A DNA stretch of 64,000 bases, from contig NC_088201.1 in NCBI RefSeq assembly GCF_037126465.1, positions 129,580,665-129,644,664 of the forward strand, given 5' to 3'. Position numbers and translations under genes: made by a program. This stretch comes from Ornithodoros turicata (Eukaryota; Arthropoda; Arachnida; Ixodida; Argasidae). Positions 1 through 11,290 of this stretch are shown piece after piece. The notes beneath the pieces were generated by a model, which searched no databases, was not told the DNA's origin, and worked only from the letters and a program-made list of their open reading frames with translations. Each line of letters starts with the position of its first letter. Position 1 is the first letter of the stretch.

Positions 1-1690
1 CGTTCGCGAATGAACAGTTCGGAATGAACGAATCCCGGGCACAAACTGAATGAACTCATTCACTATTGTGGATCGTACTCGTTCACCAGTTCACTTAGAC
101 CTCCTCGTTTTGTCAGGTTTCGCTGCGTTCGCTTCACAGTTTCTCGTTTCTCCACTCTCCAGTTGATGGTGCGCGTGTCGCCATCTATGTTCGCCGCTGT
201 AAAACAGTGTTGAACGCATGCGCAGTAGTTAGCCAGGCGAAGCTCAGCGCGCGTGGCCCGAACGGCCCGAATATCTGATGTGTTCGTTCAAATCAGTGAA
301 CATTAGGGACTAGTTCGCAAGATTCGTTCGCGAATCATTGACGCCAGTGGGTTAAGTGACGCTGATCATTACTAGTTTTCTATGCGTAGCCTCTACCGTA
401 GCCACTGAGGCGCCAAATTCGAAGCAGGCAGGCACCAGGGGACTGGTTTAGATTTCTAAGTACTGATCATTACTAAATACGTACATGAAAAACATGTCCG
501 CCATCTCACATACTAGCCAGAAAGGGCTTTTCCGGTATACCTGACAAATAACTTGGATTTATCGACTGCAGATCATCACCAGCGATATTTAGAGCGAGCC
601 GATCATAAACAAAATAATCAGAAAACACATTTTTGATTCTCAATACTTCCACCCATACGACGTCCGCCACAAAGCTCGATATCGACGCGCCGTAGTGAAC
701 CAACGCTAAGATTCCAAAGGAGACCAGCAAGAACAACGCAATTGTACGCAGCGAGTCGCGGAGAACCGAAGAACCAGTGCGTCGTTTGAGAGCAAACGAT
801 TCCGTTGCTCTTCGATTCAGCTCGCGAGTGAACGGTTCTCCTCGTTCTCCTACTCCTTCGATTCAGTTGAGTCGTTGAGTTCTCTATCGTTCTTCGATCC
901 CCGGCATCGTGGGGCTTGACCAATTACAAACCGGTAAGCTCTCAGTGTGGCCAATCGAGCTGGTGGCCTGTCATATTCAAGCTTCAGAGGAATACCGACA
1001 GATGGCGCCCGCACCGGAATAGTTGAGTGTTGATTCATTCGACCGCCGGGAACGGCGGAAACACTACCTCGAGCGGGAAGCAAGCTCGATCGTGGGTGGC
1101 TTTCGATTCTTACTAACAGGTCGCAGTGAGTCTCGCTGTTTCCCGTAGACTGCGAGAGGGTTGCCCTGCTTGAACTAGTTCAGAGCCGGGGTTCAGGCGA
1201 AAAGAATGGACCTACTATGAAGGGGACCAAAAACTATCTATGAAAGTGAATTTGCGTGATCAAACAGAGCCCTACCGAGAGGCGGAAGCAAGCGGAAAGT
1301 GGACTGAAGAAAATGTAAACTACGAGAGAATTACAGTGCGGCAGAATGAATTGTTTATTTTCTTCATGACAGCGAAAGACGGTCCAATAAACATGTATTC
1401 GCTTATTGCAACACATGACCAATATGGCCGGCAGATGACTGTCAGATTTAACGCGGTAATGTGTTGTACGAACACATCATGGAACACACTCGCCCACAAA
1501 ACAGAACTCTTACTCAGTTGCTGTCTACAACCCTGCAGATAAGTAGATGCCGGTTCACCGTTGAGATCGGTCACATGATGTTATGACGTCACGGAAAGAT
1601 GAACGAAAGAACGAATCTTTTGAACGGTTCAGTGAACCAAACTGAACTGTACGAACGAGTTCACCAAAATGAACTGGATTGCCCATCACT
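1..1690. repeat. GTTCA/GAACG-rich repeat element
   Basis: Both ends are dense in degenerate GTTCG/GAACG and GTTCA/TGAAC words (about 1-70, 285-340 and 1595-1685). The middle (720-890) carries a second run of GAGAACCGAAGAACC-like words. No coding frame with recognisable domains was found. The pattern looks like the sub-terminal region of one or more transposons whose ends are made of short inverted words, but the boundaries and the class are not visible. The left edge is cut by the window. Confidence 0.35.
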
Positions 1691-4240
1691 AGTGCACCGT
1701 TAGCGACACACAGTGATAGTTCTGGTGTCGCTTGGGTGTGCCTGGGAAGTGGAAGATACCGCTGTCGCTAACAGCGCACCCTTCCACCCCTCCGAAACAG
1801 TGAACTCACCCGCTTCCGGCGGCCGCTAGGGTGTCGCACCGAAGAAGAGCTCGTCGCTCGCGTGTTCCGTAAACTTTTGTCCCTACCTGTACTTGTCTAC
1901 TTTCACCGTGTTCCTACAGGGAAAGCACAATTCTGAGCATTTGATTGAAAACATAGAATAGCATCTCCTGAATATCTTCAAATCCGCGTCATCTGCATTT
2001 AATATGAGTAATATCACACATCCTCTACGCCTACCCCATATGGGGACAAAAGGTAGCCATTACTGCGTAGCCATCACTTCCATAGTTAATTACACCAGTT
2101 ATGCTACTCCGTCACTTCGATAAAGAGTGGCATAAGCAAGTCCGCCAATTGTATTATGCGTCCTCTCTCAAAATATGGCCGGTGTACTATTAAGTATGCA
2201 ATTATTAATTAATTACGCTCTTCTGTAGGCGCTCGAAAAATAAAAAGTTGAGCTGGAGCGCTAACTCAGAACCACGTGCACTGCAGGTCACTACATACAG
2301 CAGCTACAAATACTTTTTATCATAATTAAACTTATCCCTCACTTAATATGTTGAAATTAATAAAACATCAGAAGACTCACTCGTAGCAACAATATAAGCA
2401 TATATGCTCGGAAGCATATCTGTCGGAAGTCCATTTGAAGACGAATTTTTTCCTCACAAATAATCAACGCTTTGCAGTATCCGTAAACACGCACCAACGT
2501 CCTAGATGTTTTCGATCGGATAGACCTCCAGCATGCCCGCATCGGGCCACTTCACAAAAACAAAAATCCACTTGGAACGCGAGAAAAAAGAAACTTGTCG
2601 GAGAACTTCTAAATGGCGCCACGACGCTATCAGGTAAACATGGCAAACAAACAGGCGAGGACGGAATGGATTGGCTTGGCTTGGAAACTAGACAATGTTG
2701 CCCGATGTAACTCACTGCCATGAAAAGCGAGGAATGGAGCAGGAAAGGTGCACCCTAAAAATGAGAAGTTTGAAGAAAAAAAAGAAAGGGAAATAATATA
2801 TGTTACTATAATTAATGGAAGCAGAAAGGAGAGTTTTCATTTTTATAATGTATTAATAAAGTTAATAATACACGCAAATAATTAAGTATTTCGTACCGGC
2901 CTTGCAGGAGTGCTCGCCGATCTCGCGCCTGGGGTTGGGGATGTTTATCCATGTCTTCATTGCGCTTCTTCTAAGTCCTAATTTATTTATTTATTTATTT
3001 TTGCTTGACCGCTGTGAAATCATGCAGGGCCGTATTAACGGAATCATATTCAGCCCATTCACAGGATTATATACGTTTGTGCTATCACGTGGAGCTCCCT
3101 GGCATTTTTCTCTTTCCTACTGTGGGAATGTGTAACCCCCTTATCGTGTAATCTATTACCGCAACACTAGTCCACTTTACGATTCCATCTAAATTTTCGT
3201 GTTTCCGTTAGGACACCCTTTTTGGCCGGTCTTTGGACTACCTATTGAACTGTCCTTTCAAAGTGAAGACGATTGAAGTCCAGAGGCGGTCAATAGATTT
3301 CCTTTGGCGCGACCTCTGTAGACTTTCAGGAAAAAGAAAGGCCAAAGGCCGCCTACAGAAATTGTTTGGACAATTGTCTATAGGAAATCAAAGTCAAAAG
3401 AAAAGTCAAAGAACCCAAAGAACGTCCAAAAGATGTCAATAGACAGGCAAATTTCATTTTCATTTCATTTTCCTCCATGTTGTTAAGAACATGGAGGAAC
3501 ACGCCGGTTGTTCGCGATGCTTGTATTTCTCTGTTTGTGTGATCCAAGCTCACAACAATTATTTTCAGGCGCGTTAAGAAGTTTCGAAGTTCATTCATAT
3601 CCACATGACTTCAGTGTTTTATCTGTGATTGTTGTCTTCGCAATCTGTGTTTCCTGTTGTGAGTTTTCCGAGTAGTGAAGCGAAGTACGAAAGCAGTTGA
3701 CGTTTGTGCAGTGTGTGTCCGAATGGAGCAGTTTGATATAGTCAGGTTGTTTCGTACCCATGGAATGAAGAGGAGTCGTAAATTCCGTTTCCTTCACACA
3801 GTTACAGATTTTTACAGTTCACACAGATTTTCACGATTGGGGTGGGGCGGTCTACGGCGGGTAGGGGGGGCTCGAGCCCCTCCCCCCGCCCGCAGTGGCT
3901 ACGCCACTGATTGTAATAGGAGACTATACTGCTCTATACTAATGAGTAATGTTAAGTGCTGGTCAACTTGGAGATTATTCCGAAGAGTGTGTTCGTTTAG
4001 CAGCACAAGCACTACCATAGCTGCTGCAGCTATGCCTGCTTATTCTAAGTCAATTCATCCTACCTGGTATCACCGCATTGTGCAACACCATAGTCTGACT
4101 CGTGGATTTTTTTTTACCAAATCATGTGCTTGGGGTGTTATAGTGTTATATTAAAAATGTGAGAATTCATTTCCTGCATTTTGTTCAATTAGGCATAACA
4201 TAAAACTGTGCTAACAAGGCATGCATGTAGACTAGATATA
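1691..4240. other. unassigned intergenic DNA, no gene recognised
   Basis: Nothing with recognisable protein or RNA features. There is AT-rich sequence at 2755-2890 and a short ATTT microsatellite at about 2980-3000. A C/G-tract hairpin at 3840-3905 (GGGGCTCGAGCCCC core) has the look of a transposon end. The open frames here, including a 159-residue frame at 3675-4154, have no family resemblance and no periodic composition. Confidence 0.5.
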
Positions 4241-5104
4241 CAGGGTGTCCCAGATAACGTGTCATTGAATTATAATAAAAAACTACACCACCTAGAGTCA
4301 TGCGGTCTATGGCATTTGTTCTTACTGGGTTTTTGCCATCCCCTGATGTGAATGTCTTGTAACGTAAATTTAATTATATATATTTTTGGGAGCTTAAGTC
4401 GGAAATTTGCCAAGTAAAGGTCACTTTTTGCCCCACCAATGTGAAGAGAGTATCTAATTTACTCAAATTAATGACAATTGACAGGGATATTCAGGAGCTA
4501 TCCCATCGGAAAAAATAGCCGAACATCATGCTCTACGGAGCTCCCACAGAACAGCGCACGATGAATTTTTCAGCGCAATCTTTGTCAGTCCGACGAAAGG
4601 AGGTTGGAAACCCAGCCCACAGAGTGATAGTAGAAAGAGATGACACAGGCATGGCTTATCACGTCCGACTTTGGCTGGGATAATGCTTTCCCTTTCCCAA
4701 TTTTAGGAACTGTTACTTTTTCTACTATCACTCTGAGGGCTGGCTTTGCACCTCCCTTCGTCGGACAGAGAGCGATTGCGCTCAGTCATCGCGCGTTATG
4801 ATCCAGTGTTCCGAAAAGAATGATATTCAGCTATTTATTCCGATGAGATAGCTCGTGAATATCACTGTTAATTATCATGAATTTGGGTGAATTCGGCACG
4901 CTCTTCATATTGGTGGGGTAAAAAAATGACCTTCACATGGCAAATTTCAGTGTTCCGTTCCCAAATGCTTACACAATTAAATGCATGACATTCACATCAG
5001 GAGGTGGCAAAAACCTAATAAGAACAAATGCCGTTTACCGCATGATTCTAGGTGGCGTAGCTTTTTTTATTATAATTCACTGGCACGTTTTCTGGGACAC
5101 CCTG
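4241..5104. mobile_element. foldback/MITE element with CAGGGTGTCCCA termini, copy 1
   Basis: The left end CAGGGTGTCCCAGATAACG and the right end, which reads CAGGGTGTCCCAGAAAACG on the other strand, start a long inverted repeat. It runs through the CACCTAGA / TCTAGGTG and CATCAGGAGGTGGCAAAAAC segments and on into the TTTGTCAGTCCGACGAAAGG / CCTTCGTCGGACAGAG segments, so almost the whole 864 bp can fold back. TATA flanks both ends, compatible with a TA target duplication as in Tc1/mariner-type elements. No transposase is present, so it is non-autonomous. A second, longer copy lies at 13161-14333. Confidence 0.8.
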
Positions 5105-5429
5105 TATATGTGTGTGGGACACGTTTTAGATTTGCGTTATTCAAAGAATACCAACTGCAACTACCTTACCAAGTATTATCACGAAGCTTTCTCGCTACGG
5201 ATTTTTTTTACTTATACCTTTGTTGCCCACACAGGTTCAATAGGCGTTTCCACTCTCACAACAGTCACTTGTGCGGCTGCAAAACATTATTTCGCGAAGT
5301 CCCCATGTGTCTAGTGCACTCCTGCTACTGATCACTTGGTATTCTATGTCTAGTAGGACATAATTTCAGACAAAAAGAAGACAAGCCAATAGATCAGGAT
5401 TATACGTTTCATATAAAGTACTACAAGGT
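5105..5429. other. unassigned spacer
   Basis: Between the foldback element and the palindrome. No gene, repeat or RNA recognised. Confidence 0.4.
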
Positions 5430-6779
5430 GATTTCAAGTCGGATCAGGCAGTGTGGTCCCGTTGACCTCTCCAATTTTTTTCTTTCAAACATAAATAAAA
5501 TATAAAGCCTTGTCTCTAGGAGGCATATTGGCGCTGAAAGTATTTGAAAATAATTGGTGGTTATTTTATAATGAATTATCATTCAGATGTGGGCATTTCG
5601 ACCATTGCGCTTCGTACGGCCGCCACGTATCTTCATAACTATTTGACATATTCAGATGAATTTTTTGCACTTACTGTCTGGTGTGGCTAGCATTCCATCC
5701 TAAGTTCTGAAGATCGTAAGGTTTGCCTTTGAGGAGATCAAAAATCGCAAAATTGCCTCATTTGTAAAATATGATACGTTTAGGGAACCTCACAACTCGT
5801 CCTCCAGATGTGATACCCGAAAGTAACCTACATAATTGTGTTCGTCTCGAAATGCCCTTTCTTCTCATAGCGATTACATCGTATGTATTGTGAATTAGGG
5901 CGACTCCCCCAACAGTCTTTTTGTGAGGGGTGTCTACGGAAAATGCGAAACTTCGACAGCGCGCATCCCATATATTCCCACTCGTGACATCGTTCATTTT
6001 ACTCACAAACGTTCTTCATGATTACTGAAAACAGCACATAAAAAATTTGCTTCAGAGATGGTCGAAGTTACGTTGCGAACAACGTTGAGTTACGAACTTA
6101 ACTTAGACCATCTCTGAAGCAATATTTTTATATGCTTTTTTGAATCGTCATGAAGAACGTTTGTGAGTAAAATGAACGATGTCACGAGTGGGAATAGATG
6201 GGATGCGCAACGTCGAAATTACGCATCTTCCGCAGACACCCCTCACAAAAAGACTGTTGTACTGTTGTGTGTTGGACAGTTGTGTTCTTCAATACGATGT
6301 ACTGGCTATGAGAAGAAAGGAAGAAAGGGCATTTCGAGAGGAACAGAATGATGCCGATTACTTTCGAGTATCAATACTGGGAGACGAGTTGTGAGGTTTC
6401 CGAAAAGGTACCATATTTTACAAATGAAGCAACTTTGCGATTTTTTATCGCCTCAAAGGCAAACCTTAGGATCTTCAGAACTTAGGATGCAATGCTACCC
6501 ACCCAAGACAATATGTGGAAAAAAAATTTCAGCTGAATATGTCAAATAGTTATGAAGATACGTGGCGCCAAACTGCGTAGGAAGCACAATGGTCAAAATG
6601 ACACATCTGAATGATAATTCATTAAAAAATAACCACCGTAACCAATAACCAATAATAACCAATTTTCAATTACTTTCAGCGCGAATATGCCTCCTAGGGA
6701 CAAGGCTTTATTATATGTTTGAAAGAAAAAAGAATTGGAGAGGTCGACCGGACCACCCTGCCTGATCCGGCGTGAAATC
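5430..6779. repeat. 1.35 kb imperfect palindrome
   Basis: The left arm (about 5430-6064) and right arm (about 6106-6779) are reverse complements with scattered changes around a 41-bp spacer. Matching pieces include the outer GATTTCAAG..CGGATCAGGC / GCCTGATCCGG..GTGAAATC, the middle CTAGGAGGCATATT / AATATGCCTCCTAGG, and the inner GCTTCAGAGATGGTC / GACCATCTCTGAAGC. Related short frames appear on both strands (5758-6006 minus and 6163-6351 plus, each starting MSKMNDVTSGN) simply because the arms mirror each other. I do not read them as genes. It is probably a foldback element or an inverted duplication. Confidence 0.8.
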
Positions 6780-7584
6780 AACCTACAGACTTTTTTACAG
6801 CAACAACAAAAATGCAAGAAGCGAGACATATACTTGATGTGTCGGTTTTTGGGACAAGGTCCTGGGGGATCCGCGGCCCACAAACCCGGTGTGGTTCTGT
6901 GTTCGACTCGCCGTAACCCCGAATAACACGAACACAGTAATTAACAAAGAGACATAAGGTTTATTTCCTTACGACGTACGGATCAACTCGGCAGCTCCGC
7001 TGCTGCCTCCAGACTAGCCTCCGCCTCCCTCGCTTCCTTTGTCTTAAATGCGTATGCCTGCTTCGGCTGAGCTGATAACGCAGGTGCCGGTGCCGCCATG
7101 CCCCCATGAATCACGACACTTGCGTGACTTGCGATAAGCGTTCCGACAGGGTGATGGCGTTTCACATCTCCCCCTCCTCAAAACTCCGCCAGGTCGGGGA
7201 TGTCTTCGGCGTCGCGTACTCTGACATTTGGCGCTAGCAGCTGGGGCCTGGGGGGCGTACCGGTGAATGCAGAGGACAGCCGCAGCCAAGTTTTGTGGTG
7301 CCGGTGCGTCCCCGGCTGGAGGGGCACCGTGGAGTGTTCCCGACGGAGCATGCTGCTGCTGTAGACGCCGGGAATGAAGAACGCCGGAGCAGTGGGTTGC
7401 CGGGTGGATGGGTGCATGGTACTCCGCACACGGAGCACAGGTGCTGGGGTTGCCGGGAAGTTGCCCTCGAAGACGCTGATGCTCGTCTTGGTCGGCGGTA
7501 GCCGTCCGTTGTCCTATGGTTACGAGGGGCCGCAGGACGGCGGGTAGAGAAACGCCGCATCTGCATAGAAAAACAATGAAAACG
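6780..7584. other. region 3' of the gypsy pol frame (minus strand), possible LTR remnant
   Basis: Seen from the minus strand this follows the pol stop at 7585. It contains a reverse-strand AATAAAC word (about 6957-6964) and GC-rich sequence. A 270-residue open frame (7044-7856, minus) crosses it but shows no domain and overlaps integrase in another frame, so I treat it as spurious. No matching second LTR could be identified in the window. Confidence 0.3.
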
Positions 7585-9034
7585 TCACCTTGGAGGCCTA
7601 CGGCAGCGAAGGTTATAACGAGGGAACCTCGGTAACCCGTCCAGGGTTGTCCTATCTTCAGCGGGTTGAGACTCCGTGTCGATGGGATGTTGTAAAGGTT
7701 GGGATCGCGACGAACTTGTGCCGGAGTCCTCTTGCCCTTCGTCCTGCTCCAAGATGCGATCGATGAATTCCTTGAGGTCTGTGATGTGAACTGGGCCGGA
7801 CTCTTCGCATGTACTGCAACGTTCAAGTCTATAAGTAACTGGTGTAAGTTGCGCACTCACCCGGTAAGGCCCGTCCCATCCGTCCGCGAGAGAAGCTGCG
7901 AAGCCCTTCGCCGCGTCGCATCGAAGTGGATGCGTCCGCCTCAGGACTAAGTCTCCTACGCGGTATGCTACCTGGCGTCGACCCTTGTTGTACACTGGAA
8001 TGCTTGCTCCAGTCGTGCGACCTCAAGATTCTCACGTGCAGAACGAACTGCAGTTGAGAGACGGTTGCGAATGTCTTCCGCGCATCGTGCATACGGGCGA
8101 CGGGGTTGTTCCCTCCGTGTTCGTAGCGTGGTTTCGAGTGGAAATACTATTTCCCGTCCAAAATTTAAATGGGCAGGGGTGAACTCAGTAGACCTATTTT
8201 CCGTCGTACGAGTGGCGAAGCCAATCTCGGTTAGACGCGCATCCCAATCCTTATGCCTGCTGGTAAGCGTTACCCATTTTGATATTCCTATTGACCCGCT
8301 CCGTTATGTTTGCCTGAGGGTGATAGGGGGACGTCTTCTTATGTCGAATATTCAATGCCGAGCATGTGTCGACAAACACCTTACTTGTAAAGTACGAGGC
8401 GTTATCCGTGATAAGCTGGTCTGGGAATCCAAACCGCGAAAAGACATCCAGCAGTCGATCCCAGATCCGATCTGGCACCAATTTCCGCAGGGGATAGAGC
8501 TCAACCCATTTCCTGAAGTGATCTGTAATGACTAACAGATATTGGTTACCACGGGGACTATGGGGTATGGCCCCATTACGTCACATGCAACTATCTGCCA
8601 AGGCTGCTGACTGACAATCGGTTGCAGCAATCCTGGCGGCTGTCCGCCCCTAGGTTTCGACTTCTGACACACTGGACAGCTGCGAGTATACCGCAAAACA
8701 TTCTGTCTCATGCCTGGCCACGTCGCGATACGACATAACTTTGAATAAGCCTTGCTGCCGCTACCGTGACCTGCCAAAGCAGAGTCATGGAAATATCTGA
8801 GAAATAATTTACGTAGCTTTCGTGGTACTACGATCGTAAAAGGGTTGCCACAGATCTCCTCGTTGTCCGCTTCGGGATGTACCTCACCAGAAAACCATCC
8901 TCACTCAGCTGATAGGAGTCTAACCTCTTTTCAGCGTCTCCGGCGTCCGCTGGGCCCGTTGTCTCTAGCCACCTCACTACATGCTGACAGAGTCCGTCCG
9001 TCCTTTGGGCTTCCACGATGTCCTTCCGACTCAC
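7585..9034 (-). pseudogene. Ty3/gypsy-type retrotransposon pol remnant: integrase
   Basis: Read on the minus strand, the segments are collinear with retrotransposon integrase, the enzyme that inserts element cDNA. The HHCC zinc-binding region lies at about 8800-8655 (FHDSALAGH then SCPVCQKSK). The catalytic core has its first Asp in VACDVMGP, its second Asp in LITDNASYF (about 8420) and its Glu in HPQANITERVNRN. The C-terminal beta-barrel-like tail GDLVLRRTHPL..GPYRVS..VTYRL follows at about 7950-7800, and the frame ends at 7585. At least one frameshift (about 8535, at the TNIC end) and another near 8090-7990 break the frame. No upstream RT or RNase H was found, so it is a 5'-truncated copy. 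Ty3/gypsy is favoured over BEL from the core motif spacing, but this is not certain. Confidence 0.8.
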
Positions 9035-9370
9035 GATGTGTCCCTACGCCAACTGTTCTGTTCCTCTTGTCCAGCGGCGCTTGTCCGACGGATCAGCAGT
9101 CCAGACAGCATCTCCAACACTGAAAACTCGTGCGCGTTATTTACGGTCATAATTTCTCTTCTGTCGGTTTCTTGCTGCCAGGAAACGTTGGTCCAAGCGA
9201 GGCCGGATGAGGTTGAAGGCAGAACGTAGTTGTCTTCCCATGATGATCATGGATGGTGTTTGCCCTATAGTTGCGTTGCCCCTTTTTGGGAGCATTCCCT
9301 GCTTTTTGAAGTGCAGAATTAACATTACGGAGCCTTGCTGCTGGTAGAAGATCACGGAGGATTGCACTGT
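9035..9370 (-). pseudogene. second gypsy-type integrase C-terminal fragment
   Basis: On the minus strand a frame from 9367 reads TIGQTPSMIIMGRQLRSAFN.., the usual 'P-x-x-x-M-G-R-x-x-R' segment just after the integrase core. After a stop near 9137 it continues as RVFSVGDAVWTADP.., the GDxVW start of the C-terminal domain. It directly precedes (in minus-strand order) the N-terminal integrase region of the neighbouring remnant. Two different elements, or a rearranged one, therefore meet near 9035-9050. Confidence 0.65.
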
Positions 9371-9389
9371 AATCGTGTATTCGTCTTAG

Positions 9390-10210
9390 TTATTCATTCA
9401 TGGGATTCATTCTGATTTTCCTGTATATGTTATGTTTATGATTGATGCTCTTGAAGATTGCTCTAGTTACCCATAGTTGCCTAGCCGAGTCCCTCCTAGA
9501 GAGCATTTTTACAGATGTGGATTGGTTAATAATGTTCTGCAGAGTGTTGTAATAATGTGTAAATTTCAGGGACACATTATTCAAACCTGTATATGTCCAT
9601 ATCTGAGACGAAAGCAAGTGCACGACATGACCGTAGTTTATTTCTTCTCTCTTCCTTCTAAGGCTTTGGTGTATCTGGTAGCCCTGTATTGCATGCATAA
9701 GTCATCTTATGATCTGATATATCGGATGCAACAACCCCAGCTTGTATATTGCGTCCATTAAGGTTTGTTAAAATATGATCTAGGGTTGTTGCTGTTGCCT
9801 GGTTTCCGAATCGCCTAGGGTCAACCATAAGTTGTAGCAATCTTGTGCTCATATAAGCTTCTTTGTAAGATGGCACCACAAAGTCATTTTTTGATACGTC
9901 AATATTGAAATCACATAAAATGAGCACATTGTACTTGGACTGCCAGATATCATAAAGAAGCCCATGAAAGCCACTAAGAAAGTCATCCAGATGTTTTTGT
10001 GAGGATCTCTAGACACCACGAACACCAAGAATGAGTGGTTTCCCTGTGAACGGGCTTACATTGTCAAAAATGTTCGACACCTCCACAAAAAGCATTTTGC
10101 ACTTGTCCATTCCATCCGTCTGGAATTCCATGTCTTTCCTCAGCTTATATGATATGTAATTTCTAATATATAGGGCAACACCTCCGTGATGTCCATTTAC
10201 CCTGTAAGAA
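9390..10210 (-). pseudogene. non-LTR retrotransposon (LINE) endonuclease fragment
   Basis: The minus strand encodes pieces of an apurinic-like (EEP) endonuclease. GGVALYIRNYISYKL lies at about 10180-10135, LILCDFNIDV at about 9925 (the GDFN-type active-site segment) and TLDHILTN..SDISDHK at about 9780-9700 (the SDH segment). A following 102-residue frame (9698-9390) resembles the linker between endonuclease and RT. The strand has stops and lacks RT and 3' end, so it is a fragment. The clade cannot be told safely (Jockey/CR1-like). Confidence 0.7.
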
Positions 10211-10989
10211 AATTCAACATCGGCATTCCATCATCGCCGTTCAGGACTCGTGTGGAAGAACGTCCTGTAAAAACTCAAACAAACTCGTCCTCTACAAACT
10301 CACATGCCTTCCGATGTCTCTGTCGCATTCAAAACAACGACGACGCGAACTGCAGAACCTAGCAGGCATGGCGGCACAGAAACACCACTTATCGGAAGCT
10401 GGCGCAGCCACGTGACCTGAACTCAACCAGATTTCGCAAACGCTCCGACGGCGTTGGTGAGAGCACTGTAGAGCGCTCCGAGTTGGAGGAAAAAGCTCCA
10501 AATGAACCAGTCGAATGCAGTGAGAGTGCTCTATTTCGGCCAGTCCAAGATGAAACGTCGCCCCAGAGCACTCTGAGCTTTCGGAAGCAACAAGTTGAAG
10601 ACCTCATGAGACTCAGAACAATTCGCCATCGGAGTTCAACATCAGTTTTCACGAATCCCGACCTACCCTGACTTATAGAGTATGTGCATGATTGAATTGA
10701 AGTACATTAAGTGATGTGTATTTGTGGAAGGGGGCGTGTGTGGGGAAGGGCGTGTCCTAAGGGAATGAACACCCTACGTCAAGTTGTGCATAACTATTCT
10801 GGAGCTTCCTTTCCTCGTGCAAAATGGACCCGAAAGAGGTTTAATTGACTGGAAGTTCGTATATTGTAAAAAGTCTTTCACAGGGACGCAGCACTCTTAA
10901 AACATCTAAGATATAGGGCCGTGATCACAGAACCAATAAATGTGTCGTAGCAAATAGCCAACGGGGTCTCAAGGAACGTGTTGAAAAAC
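10211..10989. other. unassigned DNA
   Basis: No recognisable gene. Short frames on both strands at 10290-10670 show no domain or composition bias that would support coding. Confidence 0.4.
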
Positions 10990-11089
10990 AATGGACGCAA
11001 CTCATCTTGCTTTGACAGCAGTCAAACGTGAGGCTAGCAGGAAGCCATTATCATCAAGTGCTGTCATATTCTAGAACTGCAACGTGCCC

Positions 11090-11283
11090 CGAGTAGCCGA
11101 AGTACAAGGTGTTCAGTGCTCAGAGGTAAGATACTCCCCTGGACTAAACCCTATGTCACCTATTGCGAACTTGTGGGTCCTTTTTTTTTGTAAAGCGGAG
11201 ATTTTCGGCAAAGGTATACAGCACATCTCTCTGAACAGTGACGGGGAGGCTGTGGTTGACAAAAAAATTATCGTCAGCAGATA
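11090..11283 (+). pseudogene. Tc1/mariner-like transposase C-terminal remnant
   Basis: The short frame contains YSPGLNPMSPIANLW followed by a basic stretch. This resembles the 'YSPDLNPIENLW' block around the third catalytic acidic residue of Tc1/mariner transposases. The Asp of the block is Gly here and a three-residue insertion breaks it, so it would be inactive. No N-terminal domain or terminal repeats were found around it. The assignment rests on a single motif. Confidence 0.45.
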
Positions 11284-11290
11284 ACGAAAC

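Noticed and set aside
3675..4154. 159-residue plus-strand frame
   Set aside because: Composition changes abruptly along its length and it crosses a GC-tract hairpin. No recognisable motif.
7044..7856. 270-residue minus-strand frame
   Set aside because: Overlaps the integrase C-terminus in a different phase, is rich in Ala/Pro/Arg from GC-rich DNA, and has no domain.
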